NCBI RefSeq assembly: GCF_003048535.1
Contig: NZ_PIRQ01000012.1
Location: 1 to 32,364, forward strand
DNA length: 32,364 nucleotides
Reading direction: 5' to 3'
DNA from: Campylobacter concisus
GTDB taxonomy: Bacteria; Campylobacterota; Campylobacteria; Campylobacterales; Campylobacteraceae
The notes beneath the pieces are model-generated. The model was not told where the DNA came from. It did no database searches and saw only the letters and a program-made list of their open reading frames with translations. Below, piece by piece: positions 7,146-15,371 of the stretch. Position numbers and translations under genes: made by a program. Numbering within the stretch: position 1 is the first letter of the stretch; each line of letters opens with the position of its first letter.

Positions 7146-7707
7146 TAGAAAAATTATATACCGATTAGAACTAGCAGTAGAAAAAATAGATCAAGTATTT
7201 GAAATTTGTAAGCCCAAAGGCGTTACAGCAGCACTAGAAGACGAGCTGCTTGCAAAGCCGGCGATAATGAAACATATCGACGTCGTATACCAGCAATTTA
7301 AGAAGCTTGAAGAAGCGCAGGAATACCATATATTAGATAAATTTAAAAAAGAAGATATAAAAGGGATAAGAGATATCAGGAATTGGTCTTCTCACAATTA
7401 TGACAATATACAAAACGAGATCATAGAAGACGTTATACGCACAGATCTTCCTAATCTCAAAGAAAATCTTCAGAAAGTCATAAAAGAAACAAAGCAAGAG
7501 CTGTGCGAAGATTTACAAAAAAAGATCGATCGCTTCATTAAGAAGCAGAATATTTTAACCCCGCAAGCCAAGAGCGATCTTGGGGCAGATATTCAAAAAG
7601 GCTACAACGACTTACGAAAAAATGGACTTGAGCTTGATAAATCATATGCAGACAAGCTCAAGGGCATCATCAAAATCAAAAGCAACTCGAACGAAAACAT
7701 AAAATAA
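7138..7707 (+). CDS. hepT: HepT-like HEPN toxin with C-terminal extension
   Basis: This 189-residue helical protein holds the HEPN RNase motif RX4HXY as R81-NWSS-H86-N-Y88. Y88 is the residue modified by MntA in related systems. HEPN toxins of this type cleave RNA; the exact target here cannot be read. The core ends near residue 120, and about 65 more Lys-rich, helical residues follow (DRFIKKQN, SDLGADIQKGYNDL). Typical HepT proteins have about 110-150 residues, so this tail is unusual. The overlap with mntA and the terminator at 7719-7768 delimit a two-gene module. Confidence 0.88.
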   Translation: MSDRKIIYRLELAVEKIDQVFEICKPKGVTAALEDELLAKPAIMKHIDVVYQQFKKLEEAQEYHILDKFKKEDIKGIRDIRNWSSHNYDNIQNEIIEDVIRTDLPNLKENLQKVIKETKQELCEDLQKKIDRFIKKQNILTPQAKSDLGADIQKGYNDLRKNGLELDKSYADKLKGIIKIKSNSNENIK

Positions 7708-7718
7708 TTTTACATTCA

Positions 7719-7768
7719 AATTTTAAAAAAGGGAATAAAATAAATCTCTTTTCCCTTTCTAAATTTTA
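7719..7768. terminator. Terminator hairpin after hepT
   Basis: The arms AAAGGGAA (7728-7735) and TTCCCTTT (7751-7758) pair perfectly, flanked by weaker AT pairs. A T-run follows on the + strand (AATTTTTTTA). It closes the mntA-hepT transcript and can also serve the convergent relaxase transcript. Confidence 0.75.
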
Positions 7769-7844
7769 ATTTTTTTATACTTCTTTTTACATAAATTTAA
7801 AAAATATGATATTTTTAGTTTTACTATATTTTAATGAAATATAA

Positions 7845-7882
7845 TTTTATTTTTAAACATTTTATTATTTCTTAAATATAAT
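7845..7882 (+). promoter_or_regulatory. Promoter-like AT-rich element at the 3' end of the relaxase gene
   Basis: A tract closely related to the one at 20148-20179 (TAATTTTATTTTTA, six bases, then TTTTATTATTT) ends in TTAAA followed at once by TATAAT (7877-7882). It touches the relaxase stop codon, so a + strand transcript from it would be antisense to relaxase. The spacing differs from the other copies, so it may be a relic or only AT-rich sequence. Confidence 0.35.
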
Positions 7883-9520
7883 CTACTCTCGACCGCCAAG
7901 CTCATTATTAAATTTATCTTGATCCGCCGGGCGAGAACCCTGAATTTTAGTCTTACCAGATCGTTCAGCCAAGACGTCTTTATAAAGCCTCTTTTCGTTT
8001 TTGATTTTTACTAGACGATCGTCAGGCTTAATGCCCAGCACCGATACGCCTTTAAAATATTCTTTGAACAAAAAGCCGTCTTTATCGATTTTATCGCTAT
8101 TTAAAAGCTTTTTGCCGACGTAGTCGAAGCGTTTTTGACAAATATCCGCGATAAATTCCTTATTGCTTTTTAGCCTTTTTTCAAAAGCGGCAGCCTCTTC
8201 GCCGATTATGCCCGAGTGTTGCAATACGTAAAGATTTTTATCCAAAATTTCAAGCTTCGCGCTTAGTTTAAAAAGACTTTCGTTACGCCCGAGCATGCGA
8301 GTAACTAGCAAGCTATCCTCGAAATATTTTCTAGCCGCATCGTCCTCGCGGCCGCGATGAATAGCGATAGCACGACATACTTTTTTATAGTTTTGCCAGT
8401 CGGCCTTGCTCGCGCCCCTATTTTTAGGATAAATTTTATTATAGTTGTAGCTAAAATTTTCAAGTAAATTTAGCCCTGCAGAGCGGTCTTTATAGTGAGC
8501 CAGCCGCATCTCGTTAAGCTGCGTAGCTTGACTGGAAATTTTATTTATTTTGTCGATTTCAGATAGCACGGCCTTGCTCTTTTCTTTGATGACTCGGTTA
8601 CTTTCTTTTAACTCACGAGCGAACTTATATGCCCGTTTATTTCGCTTTTTAGTATAAAGCAAAAAGAGCCGTAAGAGCTCCTCATTATCCCTTTTAAGCG
8701 CGGCAAGCTCGTTATTCATAGCTTCAATTCGCCCTGCCGTAGTGTCATAGCTTTGCTTATTTTTATCCTGCATTTTTGAATAATAGTCGTTTATTTTATC
8801 TTTTGCCGTATAGTCGTCCGTTTCCAGCTTCACGGCGGATTTTACTTTGTTAAATTCGAGCTTTAAATCCTTTTGCAAGAAATTTTTATTCTCGTATTTT
8901 AGTCCGCGAGCCCCGAGTGAGTAAGCGAAATTAGTCCGCACGTCGTCGAAAAACTCTCTGATTTCGCTTCTGCTATCAAAGTGGATTTTTTTATTGGTAA
9001 AGCTATTTCGTTTATTTAAAACCACGTGCACGTGCGGATTATTCTGATGGGTGTGTAGCACGAAAGCATACTTGTGTCCGCTAAAATTTAGACCTAATAC
9101 GTTATGTACGCTCTCGCTCAAAGCTCTTAATTTTTGCTGATCGTCGCAAGGCTCGTTGATAGAAAAAATTAGATGCCACGCGTCCTTCGAGTTTGGATTA
9201 TCGCCGAAATCCTTGCCCCAATCTTTTAAAACTTCATCGCTGCCTACTCTCTCCCCTTTTTCATTGATAGCCGCGCCGTCGAGAGAGTTTTTAAGAGCGT
9301 AGTCGATGCAACGCTTGATGGAAGTTTTAGGTAAATTTGAAATCATCTTTACGACCGATTGCTTGGCAAAGTTGTTTTTAGGAAAAGAAATATGCGAGCG
9401 AGAAAATCCTGCACCGCTTCCAAAAGAAACGTATTTGTGCTCTGATTTTGCCGTGCGAGTATAGCCGGCTCTGATAGCTTTTAGTTCTTCGAAAAACGCA
9501 TCCCAATCGCGTCTTGCCAA
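7883..9520 (-). CDS. mobA: MOB(P)-like conjugative relaxase
   Basis: This 545-residue relaxase nicks oriT and remains bound to the 5' end of the transferred strand. The histidine motif HTHQNNPHVHVVLN (H156, H158, H163, H165) is the metal-binding motif III of the VirD2/TraI family. A candidate catalytic tyrosine is Y74 in RCIDYALKN, with WHLIFSI (115-121) as motif II. The C-terminal 300 residues are charged and helical, without a recognised helicase or primase. The start is TTG at 9518-9520 with a strong GGGAGAG site; the next in-frame Met is residue 59, which would lose the N-terminus. It is the only transfer gene on the - strand and sits about 105 bases from the predicted nick. Confidence 0.9.
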   Translation of the reverse strand: MARRDWDAFFEELKAIRAGYTRTAKSEHKYVSFGSGAGFSRSHISFPKNNFAKQSVVKMISNLPKTSIKRCIDYALKNSLDGAAINEKGERVGSDEVLKDWGKDFGDNPNSKDAWHLIFSINEPCDDQQKLRALSESVHNVLGLNFSGHKYAFVLHTHQNNPHVHVVLNKRNSFTNKKIHFDSRSEIREFFDDVRTNFAYSLGARGLKYENKNFLQKDLKLEFNKVKSAVKLETDDYTAKDKINDYYSKMQDKNKQSYDTTAGRIEAMNNELAALKRDNEELLRLFLLYTKKRNKRAYKFARELKESNRVIKEKSKAVLSEIDKINKISSQATQLNEMRLAHYKDRSAGLNLLENFSYNYNKIYPKNRGASKADWQNYKKVCRAIAIHRGREDDAARKYFEDSLLVTRMLGRNESLFKLSAKLEILDKNLYVLQHSGIIGEEAAAFEKRLKSNKEFIADICQKRFDYVGKKLLNSDKIDKDGFLFKEYFKGVSVLGIKPDDRLVKIKNEKRLYKDVLAERSGKTKIQGSRPADQDKFNNELGGRE

Positions 9521-9599
9521 TTTCTCTCCCTTTTAAATTTTTAAAAAGTATCCATAGCTTTTAAAGATATTTGCAAAAGATGTTAGTGTAAGTAGCTTT

Positions 9600-9790
9600 A
9601 AGAAAAGATAATGCCAGAAGTAAGGCAGGATAACCCCCTTTATATATCACTTTTTTAAGTTTAGCCCATTTTACGGCGATAAAACGCCTAAAAATAGGGA
9701 AGCTAAACTTAAAAAAGATGTGATTTTCGGTAATTTTGCAATTGCCGAAAATAAAATAAAACGCAGAGCATTTTATTTTTGAGAAAAAGC
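9600..9790 (-). other. oriT: Predicted origin of transfer (oriT)
   Basis: On the - strand, TATCCTG (complement of 9626-9632) followed by C matches the MOB(P)/RP4-type nick consensus YATCCTG^Y, giving a nick between 9626 and 9625. About 18 bases 5' of it starts a perfect 16-bp inverted repeat (9650-9665 with 9702-9717) enclosing a GGCG/CGCC hairpin (9675-9678, 9685-9688). Two more hairpins follow: ATTTTCGG/CCGAAAAT arms in 9723-9752, and AAAATAAAAT/ATTTTATTTT at 9748-9757 and 9770-9779. The relaxase gene starts about 105 bases away, as in many MOB(P) systems. The T-strand would enter with lower coordinates first. Confidence 0.78.
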
Positions 9791-10190
9791 AAGTAGGTTT
9801 TAAAAGGGAAAGCATAAAAAGAGCACAAAAATATTTAAAAAGTTAGAACTATATTCGCGATGCGTAAAAATAAAACAAGAAAATTTTATTCGGATAAGCT
9901 TATGGACAAAATATAAGAAAAAATTAAAAATATCTAGCAAAAGTATTCAGAGATAAGCAAAACGAAACGGAAGAGAAAATTTTTAAAAGAATTTGTAAAA
10001 TTTTTGAAAAGCGTAATTTTGTAAAAAGACTTTTTTAAAAAAATAATCGCAAAAAGCCTATAAAATAATCAATATGAAAAAGTAAAAAAGTAAATAAATA
10101 CTTATAAAATCTTTAAAAGAATTGCTTGTATATCCTTTAAATCGCTATTCGCAAAATCACTTTTACAAAATCTCGCTTTTCGAAAAATAG
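9791..10190. other. AT-rich intergenic region upstream of virB2
   Basis: I see no gene in these 400 bases. They hold two copies of a 17-base word in opposite orientation: AGCGTAATTTTGTAAAA at 10010-10026 (15 of 17 matches when reversed) and TTTTACAAAATCTCGCT at 10161-10177, the latter identical to the word in the 157-bp repeats. They flank the region before the virB2 promoter and may bind a regulator of transfer genes. Confidence 0.5.
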
Positions 10191-10196
10191 TATAGT
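10191..10196 (+). promoter_or_regulatory. Candidate -10 box of the virB operon
   Basis: TATAGT lies 40 bases before the virB2 ATG, just downstream of the 17-base word at 10161-10177. It is the best promoter candidate for the long virB2-virD4 transcription unit. Confidence 0.5.
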
Positions 10197-10236
10197 GCTA
10201 GAAATCAAAAATATTCTAATCAAAAAGGAGCAAACA

Positions 10237-10551
10237 ATGAGAGAAGTCTCAAAAAAGGCGAAAAGTATTTTTTACTTTTTAATGTTCTTGCCGTTTCATT
10301 TATTCGGAGCGGGCGGCCAAAACGTTTTAAAAACTTTGGAAACAAAGGCAAACGAACAAATCACTGAAGCCGGCAGTAGTGCCGCAAGCGTTATCAATAC
10401 GGTAATCACCGTATTCGGTATTATTTGGGTCGTAGTATTCTTAACGATAATGTTCGTAAATATCGAGGCTTTAAAAAATAATATAAAATTGCTACTTGGT
10501 ATCGCGATTATTCTTGGTATTGCATACGGCTTATCTGCCGCAGCAATGTAA
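10237..10551 (+). CDS. virB2: VirB2/TrbC-like major pilin
   Basis: This 104-residue protein has a long signal segment (about residues 8-24) and two further membrane helices (about 45-68 and 77-98), the layout of VirB2/TrbC pilins. The mature pilin would begin near FGAGGQN. Pilin subunits assemble the extracellular conjugative pilus. I chose ATG 10237, preceded by AAAAAGGAG; an upstream GTG at 10195 in frame lacks such a site. VirB3 and VirB4 follow, which supports the assignment. Confidence 0.85.
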   Translation: MREVSKKAKSIFYFLMFLPFHLFGAGGQNVLKTLETKANEQITEAGSSAASVINTVITVFGIIWVVVFLTIMFVNIEALKNNIKLLLGIAIILGIAYGLSAAAM

Positions 10552-10564
10552 AAGGTAAAAGCGA

Positions 10565-10807
10565 ATGATAGTGACCGACTGCTATATGGACTTAACCAAA
10601 AGAACGAAAATCATAGGTCTAACAACCACGAGTCTATTCACGATTATAATCGCTGGATTTATCTCGTGGTTTATCTTGATTTTATATTCGCTAGCAGTCG
10701 TTGCTATTTTATACTGCTTCTTCTTTATTTTAGAATTTTTTGATGAAGACATATACGACATCATCGGTTCTAAAATGAAAATATCGCAAAACAAATTTTA
10801 TGCATAG
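10565..10807 (+). CDS. virB3: VirB3-like inner-membrane T4SS protein
   Basis: This 80-residue protein has the expected size and a hydrophobic hairpin of two helices (about residues 20-56). An acidic segment EFFDEDIYDI follows, and the N-terminal part is short. VirB3 works with the VirB4 ATPase in pilus assembly. It lies between virB2 and virB4, the canonical order. A second ATG at residue 8 is a possible start, but AAAGG at 10551-10555 favours 10565. Confidence 0.85.
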   Translation: MIVTDCYMDLTKRTKIIGLTTTSLFTIIIAGFISWFILILYSLAVVAILYCFFFILEFFDEDIYDIIGSKMKISQNKFYA

Positions 10808-10815
10808 GTTAGAAA

Positions 10816-13320
10816 ATGGCTCGCGGAATAATAGGCGTAATCAAAGAGTGGAATCAAAACAAAAAGAAAGAAAAACTAAAAAGAGAGCTTGGTATTGACG
10901 TAAGCCAAGAAAAACCAAGCATTAAAAATAAAACGGAAAACGACGTTTTATCAAAAATCAATAAGATCAATAAAAAAGCGGATGAAATTTTAATGATAGC
11001 AGAACCGCAAATTTATACACTGGCAAAAGAAAACAACATCGCCTGCAAATACGGCGAGAATATAATAATCACCAAAGACGGCAACGCAAGTATAGCAGTA
11101 GAGCTAAAAGGGGTAAGCTACGCCGGAATCAGCTTAGACGACGAGACGGACTATCTTTTAAACCGCGTTATGTTTTTTACGACTTTGAAAGATGACGTAG
11201 AAATAAATTTAATCATCAAAAAAACAAAGCAAGACGACAAAGAATATACAGACAAAAATATAAATCCGTATGCGAACGAGATCATAAAAAAATGGGAAAC
11301 CGATCAAGATATATACGCTATAAGATACTTTTTAATAATTTCTACGATGACGAAAAATATCACAGGACTACTGGAAAGCTTTAAAACCAAAATGACTAGC
11401 GAAGAGGGCGACGAAAGCAACGAAAGCGCAAAATTAAAGCAAAAAATCGAGCTTTTAAGTGATACGTTCTCAAACATCAAAAACTACTTCTCGATTTATC
11501 AGCCAAGACAGCTAAGCGGCGATGAGATCATAAATTTTTATGCCACGTATTCAAACGCGAAAGAGACGAATCTTGCATATACGAATGAGCTGATCACAGA
11601 TAGTTACATAAGCTCATACGTCGAATTTAAAAAAGACTACATAGAGTTTTACCGCAACGATGGCACGACCAAATACGCTAGATTTATCAGCGTAAAAGCC
11701 TACGAAACTGAGCAAATCAAGTCGATCATCACCTCAAATTTAATCAAAAGCAATAACGAATTTATGGCTATGATTTATCTAAAAGCCTACGAAAAGCGCA
11801 AGGCGATCAAGAAGATAAAGGACACCAAAGCGTTTGCGGTAGAGCTAGTCCGCCAAGAGCTAGATCAGTTAATGGAGCTAATCCAAGCCGACAGAGAAAA
11901 TTTAGTAGAAACGAGCTTTTCGGTATATTGCCTAGCCGATAGCCTCAAAGAGCTGGAAAACCGCTCGAACGAGCTAAAAAATATCCTAGAAAATCAAGGA
12001 TTAAATGTTGTCCGAGAAACGCTAAATCAAAAAGCTCTTTATTTTAGTTTCTTTCCTAGTCGCGGAAATTTAAACGCTAGAAAGAAAACGCTAAATATCA
12101 GCAACTTAGCCACGATCGCAAATTTTGAAAACGAAGTAACCGGATTTAACCAAAACGACTGGGGCGGCGAAGCGATAACGACATTTAAGCACCTAAACGG
12201 CACGCCGTATTTATTCAATTTTCACTGGCAGCCAGACGGCGATCGCCCAGCCGGGCATACGATGATAGTGGGCGGAACCGGAAGTGGAAAGACGACGCTG
12301 GCGCAATTTTTAATGACAAATTTATTTAAATACCCGATAGATATATTTGCAATGGATAAGCTACGCGGTATGTATAACTTCACGAACTACGTAGACGGCG
12401 AATATCACGATAGTGAGAGCGATGGCTTTAAATTAAATCCGTTCAGTCTAGCCGACACGAACGAAAATAGAGACTTTTTAAAATCATGGCTGCGCTTTAT
12501 GGCCGAAGTTAAAAACGACGAGCATGAAGCGATAAACGATATTAACAACACGATAGACCGTATATACGACATGAAGCAAGATGGTCAAACGCTAACGCTA
12601 AGCGATTTTATTATATCGCTTCCAAGCGACAATAACGAGAAATCAAGACTAAAAATCAGATTTGACAATTATAAGGGTTCGATATTCGACAACAAAGAAG
12701 ACGCCCTAAATTTTACCAAGCAGTTATCAGTGTTAAATATGGACGGCATACTGCAAAACAAAAAAACCGCCGGACTTACGGCTATATATATTTTTCATAA
12801 ACTAAAAAATAAAGCCAAAAATAGCGCGGATAAGCGCGGCTTCTTTTGCTTTATAGACGAGTTAAAGGATTATTTGCAGGATGAGACGATGCAAGAAAAA
12901 ATCCTAGAAGCAATCCTAGAAGTTAGAAAAATCGGCGGAGTAATGTGTATGGGCTTTCAAAATATGAGCTTATTTAACAACATTGAGCGCGGCTCGTCTT
13001 TTTTGGACAATATCGCAAATTTTGTCATATTTCCGACCAATAGCGAAGAGACGCTGGCGGAGTTAAACGCGATGATAGGATTAACGCCGACGGAAGCCAA
13101 ATTTTTAAAAGAGACAAACTCGAATGCGAGGCAAATATTGCTAAATATGAAATTAAGAAACGAGAGCGCAAAGCTGGATATAGATTTGTCGAGGCTCGGA
13201 AGCTACTTGCGAGTATTCTCGTCAAGCTCGGACAACGTAATGCTTTTAAAGCAGCTTAAAAACGATAGCCCGATTCACTGGCGAAAACATTACATAGAAT
13301 TTAAAGGGAAGAGGAATTAA
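10816..13320 (+). CDS. virB4: VirB4 T4SS ATPase
   Basis: This 834-residue protein matches the usual VirB4 size. The Walker A motif is GGTGSGKTT at residues 486-494 (K492), after HTMIVG. The Walker B motif is FFCFIDE with D681-E682. The N-terminal 450 residues correspond to the CagE/TrbE/VirB N-domain. VirB4 powers pilus biogenesis and substrate passage at the inner membrane. The ribosome site is weak (TAGGTTAG) and the gene follows virB3 by eight bases, so translation may be coupled. Confidence 0.96.
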   Translation: MARGIIGVIKEWNQNKKKEKLKRELGIDVSQEKPSIKNKTENDVLSKINKINKKADEILMIAEPQIYTLAKENNIACKYGENIIITKDGNASIAVELKGVSYAGISLDDETDYLLNRVMFFTTLKDDVEINLIIKKTKQDDKEYTDKNINPYANEIIKKWETDQDIYAIRYFLIISTMTKNITGLLESFKTKMTSEEGDESNESAKLKQKIELLSDTFSNIKNYFSIYQPRQLSGDEIINFYATYSNAKETNLAYTNELITDSYISSYVEFKKDYIEFYRNDGTTKYARFISVKAYETEQIKSIITSNLIKSNNEFMAMIYLKAYEKRKAIKKIKDTKAFAVELVRQELDQLMELIQADRENLVETSFSVYCLADSLKELENRSNELKNILENQGLNVVRETLNQKALYFSFFPSRGNLNARKKTLNISNLATIANFENEVTGFNQNDWGGEAITTFKHLNGTPYLFNFHWQPDGDRPAGHTMIVGGTGSGKTTLAQFLMTNLFKYPIDIFAMDKLRGMYNFTNYVDGEYHDSESDGFKLNPFSLADTNENRDFLKSWLRFMAEVKNDEHEAINDINNTIDRIYDMKQDGQTLTLSDFIISLPSDNNEKSRLKIRFDNYKGSIFDNKEDALNFTKQLSVLNMDGILQNKKTAGLTAIYIFHKLKNKAKNSADKRGFFCFIDELKDYLQDETMQEKILEAILEVRKIGGVMCMGFQNMSLFNNIERGSSFLDNIANFVIFPTNSEETLAELNAMIGLTPTEAKFLKETNSNARQILLNMKLRNESAKLDIDLSRLGSYLRVFSSSSDNVMLLKQLKNDSPIHWRKHYIEFKGKRN

Positions 13321-13322
13321 AG

Positions 13323-13451
13323 ATGAAAAAGATTGCAATCATCATGGCGGCGTCGATACTAGCGGCGCTTTTAAGCGGATGCGCGGATAAACCTAGCAAA
13401 ATAGAAAGAATAAGCCCCTGCGCTTGTTACGATTTTATAAAGGTGGGTTAA
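13323..13451 (+). CDS. virB7: VirB7-like small lipoprotein
   Basis: This 42-residue gene sits exactly between virB4 (2-base gap) and virB8 (no gap). It encodes MKKIAIIMAAS, a hydrophobic core, the lipobox LSGC (Cys20), then PSKIERISPCACYDF and a final KVG. Lipidation at Cys20 and cysteines at 33 and 35 fit VirB7, which is anchored in the outer membrane and in some systems bonds to VirB9 by a disulfide. Size, position and lipobox carry the call; sequence conservation in VirB7 is low. Confidence 0.82.
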   Translation: MKKIAIIMAASILAALLSGCADKPSKIERISPCACYDFIKVG

Positions 13452-14102
13452 ATGGCGTTTGAAGAGAGAAAGATCGACCCAAATTTTATTTTTAGAGCCG
13501 AAAGAAGCATTAAAGCGTATATGTTTTATACGATCATAGCCCTCGCGGTCGTAAGCGTAAGTCTGGCGGTAGCAATAGCGCTTTTAACGCCGTTAAAGGA
13601 GACAAAGCCGGTTTTACTTAAATTTTCAGACGGCGACTCCCGCTTCGTGACTATAGACGATACGAGCCTAAATGTCCGCAGCAACGAAGAGCTGCTAAAA
13701 AGCATTTTAGCTGGATACGTTAAAAACAGAGAGATGATAAATCGCATAGACGATGTCGAGCGCTACAACGAGATACGCACGCAAAGCAGCAGGCAGGTAT
13801 GGGAAGCATTTCAAAGTTTAGTAAGCGATCCCAACTCGATTTATACGACTAAAAATTACTTCCGTAACATTCAAATTTTAAACGTAGCCGTTTTAAGTCA
13901 AAACGTAGCGACGGTCGACTTCCAGGCCGAGATCACGAATCCTACGCGCACTGAAGTAAGCTATAAAAAATACAGAAGCGCGATAGAGTACGACTTTCGC
14001 AACCAAAGTGGCACATACGCCGATACGATGAAAAATCCTACCGGTTTTATCGTAAGTAAATATCAAATAACGCAAATTTTGGACGAAAAGGGCTCAAAAT
14101 GA
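13452..14102 (+). CDS. virB8: VirB8 inner-membrane T4SS protein
   Basis: This 216-residue bitopic protein has a cytoplasmic N-terminus, one membrane helix (about residues 22-46) and a periplasmic domain. The domain carries the family segment REMINRIDDVERYNEIR and ends KYQITQILDE. VirB8 is an assembly factor that contacts VirB9, VirB10 and other subunits. It abuts the virB7 stop and overlaps virB9 by four bases (ATGA). Confidence 0.94.
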   Translation: MAFEERKIDPNFIFRAERSIKAYMFYTIIALAVVSVSLAVAIALLTPLKETKPVLLKFSDGDSRFVTIDDTSLNVRSNEELLKSILAGYVKNREMINRIDDVERYNEIRTQSSRQVWEAFQSLVSDPNSIYTTKNYFRNIQILNVAVLSQNVATVDFQAEITNPTRTEVSYKKYRSAIEYDFRNQSGTYADTMKNPTGFIVSKYQITQILDEKGSK

Positions 14103-15370
14103 GAAATTTAATAAAACTTTCGATCGTCTCGGCACTTGCTTTAAATTTAAGCGCGGCCGAGCTTCAAGAGGGACTAAGCGAAGAGCAGATGAATCAAATC
14201 CGCGCCATTATGCGCCAAACGCAAGAGCTGGTAAACGAGCAGCAGCAAAACGGCTCTATGGGCGAAGATATATTTAACGATAAAAACAAAGACGTAAACA
14301 ACAATATACAATCGAATTTTAAAATAAATCCGCTCGGACTATACAAGCAAAGGCAGCAGCCGCAAGGGGCAAAATTTAACGACCCTAACGGCGGGCAAAT
14401 TCCCGAACAAGACGTAATAGACTTCGGCGGTGCGCCCGATGGTTCGGATAGGCAGATAGGCAAAGACGAGCTGGAGCTTATGAAAAACGCCATCCGCAAT
14501 CAAGATTTAAAGGCATTGCAGCAAAAATTTCACTCAAAGAAATACAGCGGATACGAAAATACGCAAGTAGTCAAATATCAGCCCGATAAAACCATCAAAA
14601 TTCGCACGCGCCATGCAATGGCCACTACGCTGATATTTGATAGCGAGATAGATAATTTCGTGCTAGGCGACCAGACCGGCTTTAAAATAGAGCAAATCCC
14701 AAGCCAGCCTAATGCTATCGCAATAATCCCGCAACTAATCGGCATCGATACTAGCCTAACGATTTTTACGGGTGATGGAAAAATCCATACCTTTTATATT
14801 TTTTCGACGGATTATAAAAATTCAAGCGACCCAAGCTTCATAGTTCGTATAAAAGACGGCGAAACGCAAAAAGCTAAGCTTGCTAAGCTTGAAGAGGACG
14901 GCAAGGAGTATTTAACAATAAAAGACGGCATAGCCGAGCTGAAAGTCAAAAAGAGCGATATTTACAGCGGATATACGCAAAAGGCCAAAAAAGAAAATGA
15001 GTGGCTGCTATCGGCTGAAATTTTTAGCGATAAGAAATTTACGTATTTTAAGTATTCCAAAGACGAAATGCCGCAAATCCCTACTATTTACGCAGTCATT
15101 GATAAACAAGATAGCCCGGTAGAAACGAGGGTAATAGGCGATTACATAATCGCAGAGACTATAAATCCGAAATTTACGATTAAAAGCGGCGACAGCTACG
15201 TATGCGTAGAACGCAAAGAAACGCAGGCCGAAAAACTAAGAAAAGAGATAAGAAAAAATTTAAACACCGATGAAGAAGCCGTAAAACAAAGACAAAAAGA
15301 GAATAGCAAAACAATAACGAAAAACCAAGAAAAATATAACGAATCCACAAAGAAAGCAAGAGGATTTTAG
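14099..15370 (+). CDS. virB9: VirB9/TrbG outer-membrane core protein, extended N-terminus
   Basis: The 423-residue product has a signal peptide (cut near residue 20, LSAA/EL). A Gln/Asn-rich low-complexity segment follows (about 40-125), then the VirB9 N-domain (RHAMATTLIFDSEIDNFVLG, from 171) and the C-terminal beta domain that binds VirB7 (about 285-370). Most VirB9 proteins have about 260-300 residues, so the spacer between signal and domain and the charged Lys/Glu tail are additions. Such length is common in Campylobacter and Helicobacter T4SSs. It forms the outer-membrane pore complex with VirB7 and VirB10. Confidence 0.92.
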   Translation: MRNLIKLSIVSALALNLSAAELQEGLSEEQMNQIRAIMRQTQELVNEQQQNGSMGEDIFNDKNKDVNNNIQSNFKINPLGLYKQRQQPQGAKFNDPNGGQIPEQDVIDFGGAPDGSDRQIGKDELELMKNAIRNQDLKALQQKFHSKKYSGYENTQVVKYQPDKTIKIRTRHAMATTLIFDSEIDNFVLGDQTGFKIEQIPSQPNAIAIIPQLIGIDTSLTIFTGDGKIHTFYIFSTDYKNSSDPSFIVRIKDGETQKAKLAKLEEDGKEYLTIKDGIAELKVKKSDIYSGYTQKAKKENEWLLSAEIFSDKKFTYFKYSKDEMPQIPTIYAVIDKQDSPVETRVIGDYIIAETINPKFTIKSGDSYVCVERKETQAEKLRKEIRKNLNTDEEAVKQRQKENSKTITKNQEKYNESTKKARGF

Positions 15371-15371
15371 A

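Noticed and set aside
9561-9815. 84-codon open frame on the - strand upstream of the relaxase
   Set aside because: It overlaps the oriT palindromes, lacks a ribosome site, and its composition looks like translated AT-rich DNA.
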